Assembly (NCBI GenBank): GCA_035315345.1
Contig: DATFYA010000147.1
Span: forward strand, 1 to 32,000
Length of the DNA: 32,000 nucleotides
Origin: Candidatus Methylomirabilota bacterium
GTDB lineage: Bacteria > Methylomirabilota > Methylomirabilia > Rokubacteriales > CSP1-6
Direction of reading: 5' to 3'
The notes beneath the pieces were generated by a model that saw nothing but the letters and a program-made list of their open reading frames with translations, made no database searches and was not told the DNA's origin. A program made the position numbers and the translations under genes. Position 1 is the stretch's first letter; each line of letters begins with the position of its first letter. Below are positions 11,318 through 20,454 of the stretch, one piece after another.

Positions 11318-14160
11318 CGGGGCAGCGCCGCCACGACCGGGGTGCAGCGCTCGCAGAGGGTCGGATGCGCGGCGTCCTCACCCACGCGTGCGCTCCAGGT
11401 CCAGCAGCGCTCGCACTTCTTCCACCCGAGCACCTGCGCGGGCGCCACTTCCAGCACCAGGCCCGGGATGTCCTGGCTCTCGTAGCGCACCGCCTCGCGC
11501 GGCGCGCCCTGCCGGAGGCGCGTCCCCGAGACGTTGAACACGGTGGTGAGCAGAGCCTCCCCCTTGGCCTCGAGCAGCGGACGCCACTGCTCCTCCGGCG
11601 CATTCGGAACGAACACCACCGCGTCGATGCCCTTGCCGATCTTGCCCTGTTGCCGCGCGACTTCGAGGGCGCGGGACACCTCGCCGCGCACCTCGAGCAG
11701 CCGCTCCCAGTCGGCGGCGAGCCGCTCGTTCATCCACTCGCCGCGCTCCTCGGGAAACAGCGCGAGGTGCACGCTCTCCGGCTTGCCGCGCCCGGGGATG
11801 TACGACCACACCTCGTCGGCGGTGAACGTGAGGATCGGGGCCATCAACCGGGTCAGCGCGGCGAGGATCTCGAAGCACACCGTCTGCGAGGCGCGCCGCC
11901 GCGGATCGTCGGGCGCCGAGATGTAGAGGCGGTCCTTGATGATGTCGAGGTAGAGCGCGGAGAGGTCCACCGCGCAGAAGTTGTGCATGGAGTGGAACGC
12001 CACGTGGAACTGGTAGTCCTCGTAGGCCTTGCGCACGCGCGAGATGAGCCCGCCCAGGCGCAGCAGAGCCCAGCGGTCCAGCTCGTCCATCTGCTCGTAG
12101 GAGCGCCGGTCCCGCTCCGGGTCGAAGTCGGCCAGGGTGCCGAGCAGGAAGCGGCACGTGTTGCGCATGCGGCGGTAGGCGTCGGCGAGGCGGTTGAGGA
12201 TCTCGACGGAGAGGCGGATGTCCTCCGTGTAGTCCTCGGAGGCGACCCAGAGGCGCAGCACCTCGGCGCCGTACTTGGGGATGATCTCGTCGGGGGTCAC
12301 GTTGTTGCCGCCCGACTTCGACATCTTCCGCCCTTCGCCGTCCACCACGAACCCGTGAGTGAGCACCGACTTGTAAGGCGGCTTGTCGCGGGTGCCCACC
12401 GCCTCGAGCAGCGAGGAGTGGAACCAGCCGCGGTGCTGGTCGGAGCCCTCCAGGTACATGTCGGCGGGCCAGCGCAATTCCGGACGCTGCTCGAGCACCG
12501 CGGCGTGACTGCATCCGGAGTCGAACCACACGTCCAGGATGTCGCTCTCCTTGCGGAACTCGGCGCCGCCGCACTTCGGGCAGCGGGTACCCGCGGGCAG
12601 CAGCTCGGCGGCCGACCGCGTGTACCACTCGTCGGCGCCCATCCCGTCGCGCATGATGGACGCGACGTGGGTAACGAGCGCCTCGCTCAGCAGCACCGTT
12701 TCGCAGGCGAGGCAGTAGAACGCGACGATCGGCACGCCCCACACGCGCTGGCGGGAGATGACCCATTCCTGGCGATGGGCCACCATGTTGTAGATCCGCT
12801 CCTCGCCCCACGCGGGCAGCCACGTCACCTCGTGACGGATGGCATCGAGCGCTTTCTGGCGCAGCCCGTGGCGGTCGAGCGCGATGAACCACTGCTCGGT
12901 GGCGCGGAAGAGCGTGGGATTCTTGCAGCGCCAGCAGTGCGGGTACGTGTGCCGCAGCGGCACCTCGGACACGAGCGCGCCCGCCGCGCGGAGGTGCTCG
13001 ATGATGCGCGGGTTGGCCTCCCACACCGTCTGGCCCGCGAAGTGGGCGACCTCGGGGATGAAGCGCCCGTCGTCGTCCACCGGGTTGTAGATCTTCAGCC
13101 CGGCCCGACGGCCCAGCTCGTAGTCCTCCTCGCCGTGGCCGGGCGCGATGTGGACGAGCCCGGTGCCCGCGTCCATCGCCACGAAGTCGGCGGTGAGCAC
13201 CGGCACGTCGCGATCGATCCAGGGATGGCGCGCGACGGCGCCCTCGAGCGCGCGGCCGGGCACCGCCACCGGCAGGACGGTCGCGCGGCCCTTCACGCCG
13301 GGCAGCCGGCCGAAGGCCTCCGCGAGCGGCTGCGCCACGATCAGCGCCTGGCCGTCCAGCTCCACCGCGGTGTAGGTCGCGTCGGGATGGACCGCGATCG
13401 CGAGGTTCGCGGGCAGCGTCCACGGGGTGGTGGTCCAGATCACCAGCGAGGTGGGCCGCCCTCCGAGGGCGCCGGTGAGCCGCGGGTCGCCGCTCTTGAG
13501 CGGGAACTTCACGTAGACCGAGGGCGTGGTCTGGTCTTCGTATTCGACCTCGGCCTGCGCCAGCGCCGTCTTGCAGTGCATGCACCAGTGCACCGGCTTG
13601 AGCCCCTTGTGCACGAGGTCGCGGCCGACGAACCGGCCGAACTCGCGCGCGATGATCGCCTGATAGGCGGGCGCCATCGTGCGATACGGATTGTTCCAGT
13701 CGCCGAAGACGCCGAGGCGCCGAAACTCCTCGCGCTGGATGTCGATGAACTTGGACGCGTACTCGCGGCAGCGCCGCCGCTTCTCCACCGGGTCCATTGC
13801 GCTGCGCACGTCCACCGACACCTGGTCGAGGCCCAGCTCCTTGTCCACCTGGTGCTCGATCGGCAGCCCGTGACAGTCCCAGCCGGGCACGTAGACCGCG
13901 TTGTGCCCGAGCATCGAGCGCGACTTCACCACGAGGTCCTTCAGGATCTTGTTGAGCGCGGTGCCCACGTGGATGTGGCCGTTCGCGTACGGCGGCCCGT
14001 CGTGGAGGATCCACCGGGGGCGGTTCGCCGAGGCCTGCCGGATGCGCCCGTAGATGTCCATCGCCGCCCAGCGGTCGAGCCATTCCGGCTCGAGCTTGGG
14101 CAGGTTGGCCTTCATGGGGAAGTCGGTTTTCGGCAGATTCAGCGTGGCCTTGTAGTCCAT
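11314..14160 (-). CDS. ileS: Isoleucyl-tRNA synthetase
   Basis: A 948-aa class I synthetase, normal for bacterial IleRS. It carries the HIGH-equivalent HIHVG (residues 62-66, in [16 protein letters not shown]), [15 protein letters not shown], a CP1 editing domain with [15 protein letters not shown] and [16 protein letters not shown], and the KMSKS loop in [12 protein letters not shown]-terminal zinc site is present (CERCWTW...CERC). The zinc-bearing C-terminus and this length indicate the ordinary bacterial type 1 enzyme, not the eukaryote-like mupirocin-resistant type. It heads the ileS-lspA-rluD run and has its own promoter-like element just before the ATG. Confidence 0.97.
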   Translation of the reverse strand: MDYKATLNLPKTDFPMKANLPKLEPEWLDRWAAMDIYGRIRQASANRPRWILHDGPPYANGHIHVGTALNKILKDLVVKSRSMLGHNAVYVPGWDCHGLPIEHQVDKELGLDQVSVDVRSAMDPVEKRRRCREYASKFIDIQREEFRRLGVFGDWNNPYRTMAPAYQAIIAREFGRFVGRDLVHKGLKPVHWCMHCKTALAQAEVEYEDQTTPSVYVKFPLKSGDPRLTGALGGRPTSLVIWTTTPWTLPANLAIAVHPDATYTAVELDGQALIVAQPLAEAFGRLPGVKGRATVLPVAVPGRALEGAVARHPWIDRDVPVLTADFVAMDAGTGLVHIAPGHGEEDYELGRRAGLKIYNPVDDDGRFIPEVAHFAGQTVWEANPRIIEHLRAAGALVSEVPLRHTYPHCWRCKNPTLFRATEQWFIALDRHGLRQKALDAIRHEVTWLPAWGEERIYNMVAHRQEWVISRQRVWGVPIVAFYCLACETVLLSEALVTHVASIMRDGMGADEWYTRSAAELLPAGTRCPKCGGAEFRKESDILDVWFDSGCSHAAVLEQRPELRWPADMYLEGSDQHRGWFHSSLLEAVGTRDKPPYKSVLTHGFVVDGEGRKMSKSGGNNVTPDEIIPKYGAEVLRLWVASEDYTEDIRLSVEILNRLADAYRRMRNTCRFLLGTLADFDPERDRRSYEQMDELDRWALLRLGGLISRVRKAYEDYQFHVAFHSMHNFCAVDLSALYLDIIKDRLYISAPDDPRRRASQTVCFEILAALTRLMAPILTFTADEVWSYIPGRGKPESVHLALFPEERGEWMNERLAADWERLLEVRGEVSRALEVARQQGKIGKGIDAVVFVPNAPEEQWRPLLEAKGEALLTTVFNVSGTRLRQGAPREAVRYESQDIPGLVLEVAPAQVLGWKKCERCWTWSARVGEDAAHPTLCERCTPVVAALPR

Positions 14161-14169
14161 AGAGGGCTC

Positions 14170-14178
14170 ACGCTAACA
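14170..14178 (-). promoter_or_regulatory. Extended -10 promoter element of ileS
   Basis: The minus strand reads TGTTAGCGT (TGnTAnnnT) ending 9 nt before the ileS ATG. No convincing -35 or Shine-Dalgarno is seen. No T-box riboswitch fits, because the predicted leader is only a few nt and only 88 bp separate ileS from the upstream gene. Confidence 0.4.
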
Positions 14179-14248
14179 CTCATCCCGGGTTCCAGCAAGA
14201 ACGGGGCCCGGCCTCTCCGCCTCCGCGGAGAGCGAGAACACCGCGCGG

Positions 14249-14923
14249 CTACTTCGGGGTGAGGATGACGACGCGGTTGGCGCTGTCGATGGTGACGACG
14301 AAGTTGTCGAGGAAATCCCGTCCGAGCAGTCCGTCGCGTCCGGATCCCAGGCCCGCATCGTGGGACACGACCATCAGCGGACCGAACCGGGCGCCTTCGA
14401 CCTCGATGCTCTCGACCCGCACCGCGAGGACGTTGGCGTCACCGGTCACGCCCTTGATGGAGCCGCGCACCGCATCGCGATAGCTGATGCCGAGGGCGGC
14501 GAGCGCGGTGGGGCTGATGACGGTGCCCTGCGCGCCGGTGTCGAGGAGCAGCTGGGTGTTGCCGCCCCCGTTGATCCGCGCGTTCACCATGATCGGCTGG
14601 CCGGGCGTGAACGCGATGCGCGCGCTGCCCTGTCCTCCCCGGCCGCCGGCGGGAGCGCTGGGGTTCGAGCCGGCGGGCGGAGCCGCGGCGGCCGGGGTCT
14701 GCGGCGCGGGCTCGGGCGCCGACGGCTGGCTCGGAGCGCTCATCATCACCGCTCCGCTGCGGAAGCGCGGGGGGATGCTATTGATGCCCTGCGAGTAGCG
14801 GGTCTCACCCCGCTCGTCCGTCCAGCGGTAGATCTGAGCGGAGACCGGGGCGGTGGCGCCCGACAGGAGGCTGCCGACGAGGCCGGCGGCGAGAGCGGTG
14901 CGGAGACCTTTCAGGGACGCCAC
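14249..14923 (-). CDS. Secreted DUF4124 / clan AA retropepsin-like aspartic protease
   Basis: A 224-aa exported protein from a GTG at 14923. Residues 1-29 form a signal peptide (LAAGLVGSLLSGATAPVSA). A short DUF4124-like segment follows (IYRWTDERGETRYSQG, residues 31-46), then a Pro/Ala-rich linker to about residue 98. The retropepsin-like domain has LLLDTGAQGTVIS with catalytic Asp128 (DTG) and a C-terminal DGLLGRDFLDNF flap region. Such single-domain proteases work as dimers, and this one would act in the periplasm; its substrate is unknown. Its start overlaps the upstream glycosyltransferase gene by 13 nt. A TATAAT hexamer lies 6 nt before the GTG. Confidence 0.82.
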   Translation of the reverse strand: MASLKGLRTALAAGLVGSLLSGATAPVSAQIYRWTDERGETRYSQGINSIPPRFRSGAVMMSAPSQPSAPEPAPQTPAAAAPPAGSNPSAPAGGRGGQGSARIAFTPGQPIMVNARINGGGNTQLLLDTGAQGTVISPTALAALGISYRDAVRGSIKGVTGDANVLAVRVESIEVEGARFGPLMVVSHDAGLGSGRDGLLGRDFLDNFVVTIDSANRVVILTPK

Positions 14924-16518
14924 GAGGCGATTATACGATCCGGCCCCATTTTCTCGCGAGCCTGGTCGACCCGGCGCCACTCCCTGGCGAGGGCGCCCGG
15001 GCAGGGATGCCGATCGGCCCGCCAGCGGCTCCAGCGCGCCTCGTAGACCACCATCTCGGCGGCGCCCGCCACCGTGTTGTGGTCGAGCCGGACCCGGTAG
15101 ATGGGCTGGAAGCGGTCGGTCAGGGAGGAGATCGAGGGGAACCACTCGGGGAAGACGATGAGGTAGTCGGGACAGGCCCGCTCGAGGAAGCGGAGCACGC
15201 CCGCCTCCCCGTCACGACGGAACGGGATGATACCGGGCGTGACGAGACCCATCACGTCCACGATTTCACGCCGGGAGATGTACGTGATCGCGCCCACGTC
15301 GTTGAGTGCCAGCCGCGCTCCCGGCGGCGTGTGGCCCGCCACCCAGTGCCCGAGGTGCACCTGCATGGCCTCGATGTTCTGCACCGCCCACGCGTAGCGC
15401 GTCGCCGCGGGGGGCAGCGCCGCGACCATGCCGGCCGCGAAGCCGACCGCTCCCAGGGAGGCCGACCATCGCCACCGCTCGCGCGGCGAATCGAGCAGCC
15501 GCGTCGCGGCGAGGGCGACCACGATGGCGAGCGGGAGCAGGTGGATCGAGTAGCGGCCTTCCTGGAAGCCGGGGCCGCGGTACGGCGCGAGCAGAGCCAT
15601 CGCGAGCGGGTGCGCCAGCAGGACGAGCGCGGGGACCAGCGCCGCGCGTCCCCAGCGACGGCCGAGCCACCAGAGCCCGGGGAACAACAGCACCGGAAGC
15701 AACACGTCCGTCTGCCACAGCCATCGAGCCCACTCGGCCTCGAACTGCCCCGGGCGGGCCAGCAGCGTGGTCGCGAGCGGCTCGCGAGCACCCCGGAGCC
15801 ACCCCACGAGGCCGCCCTCGATCTTCGCCGCCGCCGTCCCGGGCAACGGCCCGGCCACGGTCGCCAGGTTGAACGCTACCCACGGGCCGAGACAGACCGC
15901 GCTCGGAACGAGCCAGGCGACCGCCCGGCGCCATGTCGGCGGGCCGGACAGCCAGAACAGGGGCAAGAGGATCACGCTTTCCGGCCGCGCCGCTGTGCCG
16001 AGCGCCAGCGCGATCGCGGCCGGCACGGAGCGGCCGCGCGCGTGCAAGACAAGGGAGGCAGTCACCAGCAGGGCGGCGAGCGTCACCTCCATGCCCGAGA
16101 GTGCGCCCCAGACCGTCGGCCCCGCCAGCGCGGTCAGGAAGGCGGCGAGCCGCGCGAGGCCGCGTCGCTCGGTCCAGATCGAGGCGAGGGCACCCGCCAG
16201 CCACGCGGCGCCGAGGGCGGCGGCGAGGCCGAGCGCCTTGGCCAGCACCGGATGGCTGCCGAACAGCGCGAAGAGACCGCCGAGCGCGAGCGTCCAGAGC
16301 GGCGCCGTCGAGCCCGACACGGGCACACCCGGGTTGTAGGCGAAGCCGCGACCCTCGGCCAGGTTGCGGGCGAACTGGAGATGGATCCACGAGTCGTCCA
16401 GCGGAAACGTCGCGAGGCCGACCGGCCCGGCGATCTCACGGGCTCTCAGCAGGAAGAGGGCGACGCCGACGGCGAGCCCCGCGGCCGGCGTGGCGAGGGC
16501 GAGGCCCCGCCCCTTCAC
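14911..16518 (-). CDS. Polytopic membrane glycosyltransferase-like protein (GT39/ArnT-like)
   Basis: A 535-aa integral membrane protein with about ten or more hydrophobic segments. The early motif FPLDDSWIHLQFARNLAEGRGFAYNPG (acidic pair after the first helix, then an N-P-G box) is the GT-C/GT39 pattern of enzymes that use polyprenyl-phosphate sugars. The C-terminal 130 residues are soluble, with NDVGAITYISRREIVD and CPDYLIVFPEWFPS, typical of periplasmic domains in these transferases. It starts at a GTG overlapping the upstream membrane transferase stop as GTGA. Acceptor and sugar cannot be read from sequence; cell-envelope glycan or lipid modification is the likely role. Confidence 0.75.
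   Translation of the reverse strand: MKGRGLALATPAAGLAVGVALFLLRAREIAGPVGLATFPLDDSWIHLQFARNLAEGRGFAYNPGVPVSGSTAPLWTLALGGLFALFGSHPVLAKALGLAAALGAAWLAGALASIWTERRGLARLAAFLTALAGPTVWGALSGMEVTLAALLVTASLVLHARGRSVPAAIALALGTAARPESVILLPLFWLSGPPTWRRAVAWLVPSAVCLGPWVAFNLATVAGPLPGTAAAKIEGGLVGWLRGAREPLATTLLARPGQFEAEWARWLWQTDVLLPVLLFPGLWWLGRRWGRAALVPALVLLAHPLAMALLAPYRGPGFQEGRYSIHLLPLAIVVALAATRLLDSPRERWRWSASLGAVGFAAGMVAALPPAATRYAWAVQNIEAMQVHLGHWVAGHTPPGARLALNDVGAITYISRREIVDVMGLVTPGIIPFRRDGEAGVLRFLERACPDYLIVFPEWFPSISSLTDRFQPIYRVRLDHNTVAGAAEMVVYEARWSRWRADRHPCPGALAREWRRVDQAREKMGPDRIIASWRP
14930..14935 (-). promoter_or_regulatory. TATAAT -10 element exactly 6 nt before the protease GTG
   Basis: A perfect TATAAT sits inside the last codons of the upstream glycosyltransferase gene and forces the rare codon ATA in this GC-rich genome. 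With 6 nt between it and the GTG, the expected transcription start is the G of the start codon, i.e. a leaderless mRNA. No good -35 is visible at 16-18 bp. Chance occurrence is possible but less likely at about 70% G+C. Confidence 0.4.
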
Positions 16519-18194
16519 CGCCGGGCGCGCTCGAAGGTGTAGCCGGCGTATTCCACGGGCTTGCGGGTGAGCGGGAGGACATACAGGTAGCGGCCGTAGG
16601 GCAGCGGGATCTCCCGCAGGCCGGGGGGCGCGGCGGTGGCCGGATCCCAGTGATCCACGAACCACACGAGCTGGCGGATCCCGGCGGGCAGGGCGATCCG
16701 GCTCCCCGGGGTGAGGATCATGGTCACCGCGGACTGCGGCGCATAGAAGCCGAGCGGCATCGGCCCCAGCTGCACCTGGTAGATCGGATACTCCGGCATG
16801 TAGAACATCGCGTGCCGCAGCCACGGGTAGGAGCGCGGGTTGTTCAGCTCGGTCACGAGCGCGGTGTCGGAGGGATCGTAGCGCTCACGGATATTGTCCA
16901 CGTACGTCCGGATGACCGCCTCGTGCTCGCGCAGGGCCGCCGCGGTGCGGCTCATGATCCAGTCGTGGAGCTCGTCGCGGGCGCGCCACATCCAGCTGTC
17001 GCTCGAACGATGGTCGAACTCGCGCGGCAGCGGGCGGGCGCTCACGAAGAACCCGGTGTTGACGAGCACGAGCGGCAGCAGCACCGCGGTGGTGAGCGCC
17101 CACCGCCAGTTCGGCCGGCGCAGCCGCTCCGAGCCGGCCGCCACCGCCCAGACCAGCACCCGGCTCAGCAGGATCACCAGCGCGGGGAGGAACGTCAGCA
17201 CGTAGCCCGCCTGACCGAAGTGCACCAGCGTGTAGAACACGGCGGGCGGAGCGATCCACACCGACAGGAACCATTCGCGGCCGCCCCACCGTTCCCGACG
17301 CGCATACGCGGGCAGGGCCAGCGCCACCAGGCTGAGCGGTCCCAGCCCCACCAGCGTGGACTCGATGAGATACCGCGCCTGCGCGAGGGTGACGTCGAGC
17401 GATCCCCCGAGGACCGAGGTCGGCAGCAGCATCGAGCCGTAGAGCTGCGTGGACGCCGCGACGTACGCGGCGGGGCCGCCGGTCAGCCACATCATGGGCA
17501 CCAGCCAGGCCAGCACGGAGCCCACGAGGATGCAGCCGGCAAGAACGAGGCGGCGACGCGGGGCGGGTCCGGGGCGCGAGCGGATGTCCACCGCGGCCGC
17601 GCCGAGCCAGAGCGGCAGGAGCAGCAGGAGCACCGATTGCCGTATTCCTCCGGTCAGGCCGAGCGCGAAGGCGCCCCAGTAGAGATGGCGGCCGCCGCCC
17701 TGGGTGAGCGTGTGATAGGCGAACCAGGCGACCACCGTCGCCGCACAGGCCTCGCCCGCGTAGGTGAGCCCGACCGAGCCGTAGAACCAGAAGAGCGGGC
17801 TGACCGCGAGGAGCGAAGCCGCGACCACCGCGGTGGCCCGATCGTACATGCGGCGCGCCAGCCAGTAGAGGACGAAGGTGGTGCCCGCGCTGAACAGCAT
17901 CGCGAGGGCGACGTAGGCCAGCGTGGGATCCGAGACCCAGGCGTTCAGCATCCGGCCGAGCCCGACGTAGAGCAGGTAGCCGGGCGGGTGCGGCTGATGC
18001 TTGGCGATATCGAACTCGCGCAGCGCCAGCGCGAACTGCACCGCGTCCCAGTTGTAGAGCACGCGCGCGCGATAGGGCCACCGGGACAGCAGGGTGACCG
18101 CGGCCAGTGCGAGCGCGGTGACCAGATCCGAGTGTGAGCGAAGGGCTGCGGCCGCGCGGCGGCACGCTCGCGGTGCGCGCGACCGGATGGTCAC
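16515..18194 (-). CDS. Polytopic membrane glycosyltransferase-like protein (PMT/DUF2723-like)
   Basis: A 559-aa membrane protein with roughly ten transmembrane stretches. After the first helix it has VLYNWDAVQFALALREFD and HQPHPPGYLLYVGLGR; the N-W-D and H-P-P-G boxes resemble the DUF2723/protein O-mannosyltransferase-like family. The C-terminal about 150 residues are soluble and probably periplasmic. The start is a GTG at 18194, 58 nt after tatA, with no evident Shine-Dalgarno. It is translationally coupled to a second GT-C protein and then to a secreted protease, so the trio may act together on the envelope, which is inference. Catalytic activity is not proven by sequence. Confidence 0.72.
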   Translation of the reverse strand: MTIRSRAPRACRRAAAALRSHSDLVTALALAAVTLLSRWPYRARVLYNWDAVQFALALREFDIAKHQPHPPGYLLYVGLGRMLNAWVSDPTLAYVALAMLFSAGTTFVLYWLARRMYDRATAVVAASLLAVSPLFWFYGSVGLTYAGEACAATVVAWFAYHTLTQGGGRHLYWGAFALGLTGGIRQSVLLLLLPLWLGAAAVDIRSRPGPAPRRRLVLAGCILVGSVLAWLVPMMWLTGGPAAYVAASTQLYGSMLLPTSVLGGSLDVTLAQARYLIESTLVGLGPLSLVALALPAYARRERWGGREWFLSVWIAPPAVFYTLVHFGQAGYVLTFLPALVILLSRVLVWAVAAGSERLRRPNWRWALTTAVLLPLVLVNTGFFVSARPLPREFDHRSSDSWMWRARDELHDWIMSRTAAALREHEAVIRTYVDNIRERYDPSDTALVTELNNPRSYPWLRHAMFYMPEYPIYQVQLGPMPLGFYAPQSAVTMILTPGSRIALPAGIRQLVWFVDHWDPATAAPPGLREIPLPYGRYLYVLPLTRKPVEYAGYTFERARR

Positions 18195-18252
18195 GAGGAG
18201 ATCAGACAGCCTGGATCACGACGGCGGGAAGTGCAGGAGGGAGGGAACGAAG

Positions 18253-18441
18253 CTAGGCGTTCTTCTCGTCGTCCTTCTTCACCGCCGCCGCCGTGTCGTC
18301 CTTCAGCTCGTTCACGCCCTTCTTGAATTCCTTCACGCTGCTCCCGAGCGAACGGGCGAGGTCGGGCAGACGCTGGGCGCCGAACAGGATCAGCACGATC
18401 ACCAGGATCAACAGCAGCTCTTGATATCCCAGACCGAACAT
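18253..18441 (-). CDS. tatA: Sec-independent protein translocase subunit TatA/E
   Basis: A 62-aa protein with the typical TatA layout: a short N-terminal transmembrane helix (LLLILVIVLILFG, residues 9-21), the FG hinge followed by AQRLPDLARSLGSSV, an amphipathic helix, and a charged C-terminal tail ending KKDDEKNA. TatA oligomers form the passage for folded proteins bearing twin-arginine signals. The short length and hinge fit TatA/E rather than TatB. A strong AAAGGAG Shine-Dalgarno lies 7 nt before the ATG, and the gene has its own sigma70 promoter after selB. tatB and tatC are not in this window. Confidence 0.94.
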   Translation of the reverse strand: MFGLGYQELLLILVIVLILFGAQRLPDLARSLGSSVKEFKKGVNELKDDTAAAVKKDDEKNA

Positions 18442-18474
18442 GGCGGGACTCCTTTCCTTTACCGACGACCCCTT

Positions 18475-18503
18475 ACACTACGCGCGCGATCCGGGGTTGT
18501 CAA
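18475..18503 (-). promoter_or_regulatory. Sigma70 promoter of tatA
   Basis: The minus strand has a perfect -35 TTGACA (18498-18503), a 17-bp spacer and TAGTGT (18475-18480) as -10. The predicted start lies around 18468, giving a leader of about 27 nt that contains the AAAGGAG ribosome site. It sits in the selB-tatA intergenic gap, so tatA is transcribed independently of the selenocysteine genes. This is the best conventional promoter in the window. Confidence 0.72.
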
Positions 18504-18515
18504 CGCGGCCGGGGC

Positions 18516-20447
18516 TCAGGCCGCCGGCCCCGGCTCGTCCCGGCCCGTCGTCTCGCGCAGCACGCGGCGCTCGCCCACCCGCACCGTCACCCGCTGGGCG
18601 TCGAAGTACTCCATCAAGGGGATGGCGTACTTGCGGCTCACCCCGAACAGGTCCTTGAAGTCGGCCGGCCCGATCTCCTTCTTCTGGCGGAGCAGGGCGA
18701 CCAGCTGCCCCTGGACCGAGCGTAGGGCCTCGGCGTGGTAGAACAGCGATTCCTTCACCCGCACCAGGGTCCGATCGGCCACCAGGATCTGGAACAGCTC
18801 GTTCTTCTCGGTGCCCTTGACCCCGTAGCGGCCGAGCGCCTCCTCCGGGCTCGGCGGCGCCGCCGCGGCGGCGCGATAGTCCGCCTCCAGCCCCTTGACC
18901 ACCCGCTCCTGCTCGGCGCTGAGGCGGATACGGTGCGCGGCCAGGCGGACCTGGTCCCGATCGCTCGTGACCAATCCTTCCGCCTCGAGCGTGGTGAGCA
19001 GCGGGCCGAAGACGCGCTCCTGCGCCTGTCCCACGCGGCTGCGCAGCTCCTCGCGCGAGATACCCGCGCGCAGCGGGTTCTCGCGATGGAACGCCTCGAG
19101 AACGCCGAGCGTCTGGCTGCGGAGGCGATCGCTCGCGTCGCGGTGCAGATACCATTCGCGGTCCACCGCCAGGATGCGCCCGGCCTGCTGCAGCTCGCCC
19201 AGGAGCCGGCCGAGCTGCTCCGGTCCGAATGGCGTGCGCGCGCGCAGGTCCGCCACCCGGGCTCCGGCCGCGCCCGCCTGCTTCAGGTGCTCCTCCAGCA
19301 CCTCGGCGGAGCCGCCGGTGGCGAGGAGCTCCAGGTGCTCGGCGAGGGCCGGCCCCTTCCGCTTGAAGCGGGGCGGCGTGATGTCGAGCACGGTGCCGCC
19401 GCCGATCGTCACGATGGGCGAGTACGACCGCACGACGAAGCGGTCCCCCGGCAGGGCGACCACCGGCGCCTCGAGGCGAAAGCGCGCGTGACAGGCCTGC
19501 CCCGGCTCGAGCTCGGGACGGCCGACCGGGAGCACGCGCGCCATCACCTCCTGGGTGCCCGCGTGGAACCGCACGCGGTCGCGCGTCTTGACCGGCCGCG
19601 GCGCTTCCTCCAGAAGCTCCAGCGTGCCGTCGAGCAGCAGCGTCGGCACGAGCGTGCCCGCGGGGGCCACCACGTCGCCCCGCTCGATGGCGGCGCGCTC
19701 GACGCCCTGCAGATTCACGGCGGTGCGCTGACCGGCCTCCGCCTGCTCCACCGCGCGGCCGTGCACCTGCAGGCCCCGCACCTTCGACTGGATCCCGCGC
19801 GGATAGATCTCGATGCGCTCATCCACCGCGAAGCGGCCGGACCCGAGCGTCCCGGTGACCACGGTGCCGAAGCCCCGCACGGTGAACACCCGGTCGATCG
19901 GCAGCCGGGCGGTCCGATCGGGATCCTTGGCCGGCACCGCGCGCGCGAGCCGGGCGAGCGTCGCGCGCAGCTCGGCCAGGCCGTCACCGGACTTCGCGGA
20001 CACCGCCAGGATCGGGGCCTCGGCGAGGAACGTGGCCTCGACCGCGCGGCGGACGTCGTCGCGCACCAGCTCGATCCAGTCGGGCTCGACCATGTCCGCC
20101 TTGGTGAGGACCACGAGCCCGGACTTGATGCGCAGGAGCTGGCAGATCGCGAGGTGCTCGCGAGTCTGGGGCATCACGCCCTCGTCCGCCGCCACCACGA
20201 GCAGTGCGAGGTCGATCCCGCCCGCGCCAGCCAGCATGTTCTTGACGAACCGCTCGTGTCCCGGCACGTCCACGATCTCGATGACGAGGCCGTCGGGCTC
20301 CTCGAGGAACGCGAATCCGAGATCGATCGTGATGCCGCGCGCTTTCTCCTCGGGCAGCCGATCGGTGTCGGTTCCGGTGAGAGCCTTCACCAGCGACGTC
20401 TTGCCGTGATCGATGTGGCCCGCGGTGCCGACGACGACGTGTTTCAT
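18516..20447 (-). CDS. selB: Selenocysteine-specific elongation factor SelB
   Basis: A 643-aa translation GTPase that carries Sec-tRNA(Sec) to ribosomes stalled at a UGA with a SECIS hairpin. The G-domain is at the very N-terminus: G1 [13 protein letters not shown], effector region [15 protein letters not shown]3 [14 protein letters not shown]4 TKADM and G5 SAKSGDG. EF-Tu-like domains II and III follow. About 260 C-terminal residues form winged-helix repeats that bind the SECIS. The open frame extends to 20582, but the protein proper starts at the ATG at 20447, 7 nt after the selA stop. Length and domain order are standard for bacterial SelB. Confidence 0.97.
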   Translation of the reverse strand: MKHVVVGTAGHIDHGKTSLVKALTGTDTDRLPEEKARGITIDLGFAFLEEPDGLVIEIVDVPGHERFVKNMLAGAGGIDLALLVVAADEGVMPQTREHLAICQLLRIKSGLVVLTKADMVEPDWIELVRDDVRRAVEATFLAEAPILAVSAKSGDGLAELRATLARLARAVPAKDPDRTARLPIDRVFTVRGFGTVVTGTLGSGRFAVDERIEIYPRGIQSKVRGLQVHGRAVEQAEAGQRTAVNLQGVERAAIERGDVVAPAGTLVPTLLLDGTLELLEEAPRPVKTRDRVRFHAGTQEVMARVLPVGRPELEPGQACHARFRLEAPVVALPGDRFVVRSYSPIVTIGGGTVLDITPPRFKRKGPALAEHLELLATGGSAEVLEEHLKQAGAAGARVADLRARTPFGPEQLGRLLGELQQAGRILAVDREWYLHRDASDRLRSQTLGVLEAFHRENPLRAGISREELRSRVGQAQERVFGPLLTTLEAEGLVTSDRDQVRLAAHRIRLSAEQERVVKGLEADYRAAAAAPPSPEEALGRYGVKGTEKNELFQILVADRTLVRVKESLFYHAEALRSVQGQLVALLRQKKEIGPADFKDLFGVSRKYAIPLMEYFDAQRVTVRVGERRVLRETTGRDEPGPAA

Positions 20448-20454
20448 GCCGCTC

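Noticed and set aside
14161-14248. T-box leader of ileS
   Set aside because: The 88-bp gap is too short and lacks the T-box sequence and terminator hairpin.
11365-14262. 965-aa plus-strand ORF opposite ileS
   Set aside because: It is fully antisense to a conserved IleRS and has the Arg/His/Val/Gly-rich composition typical of GC-rich antisense frames; no recognisable motif.
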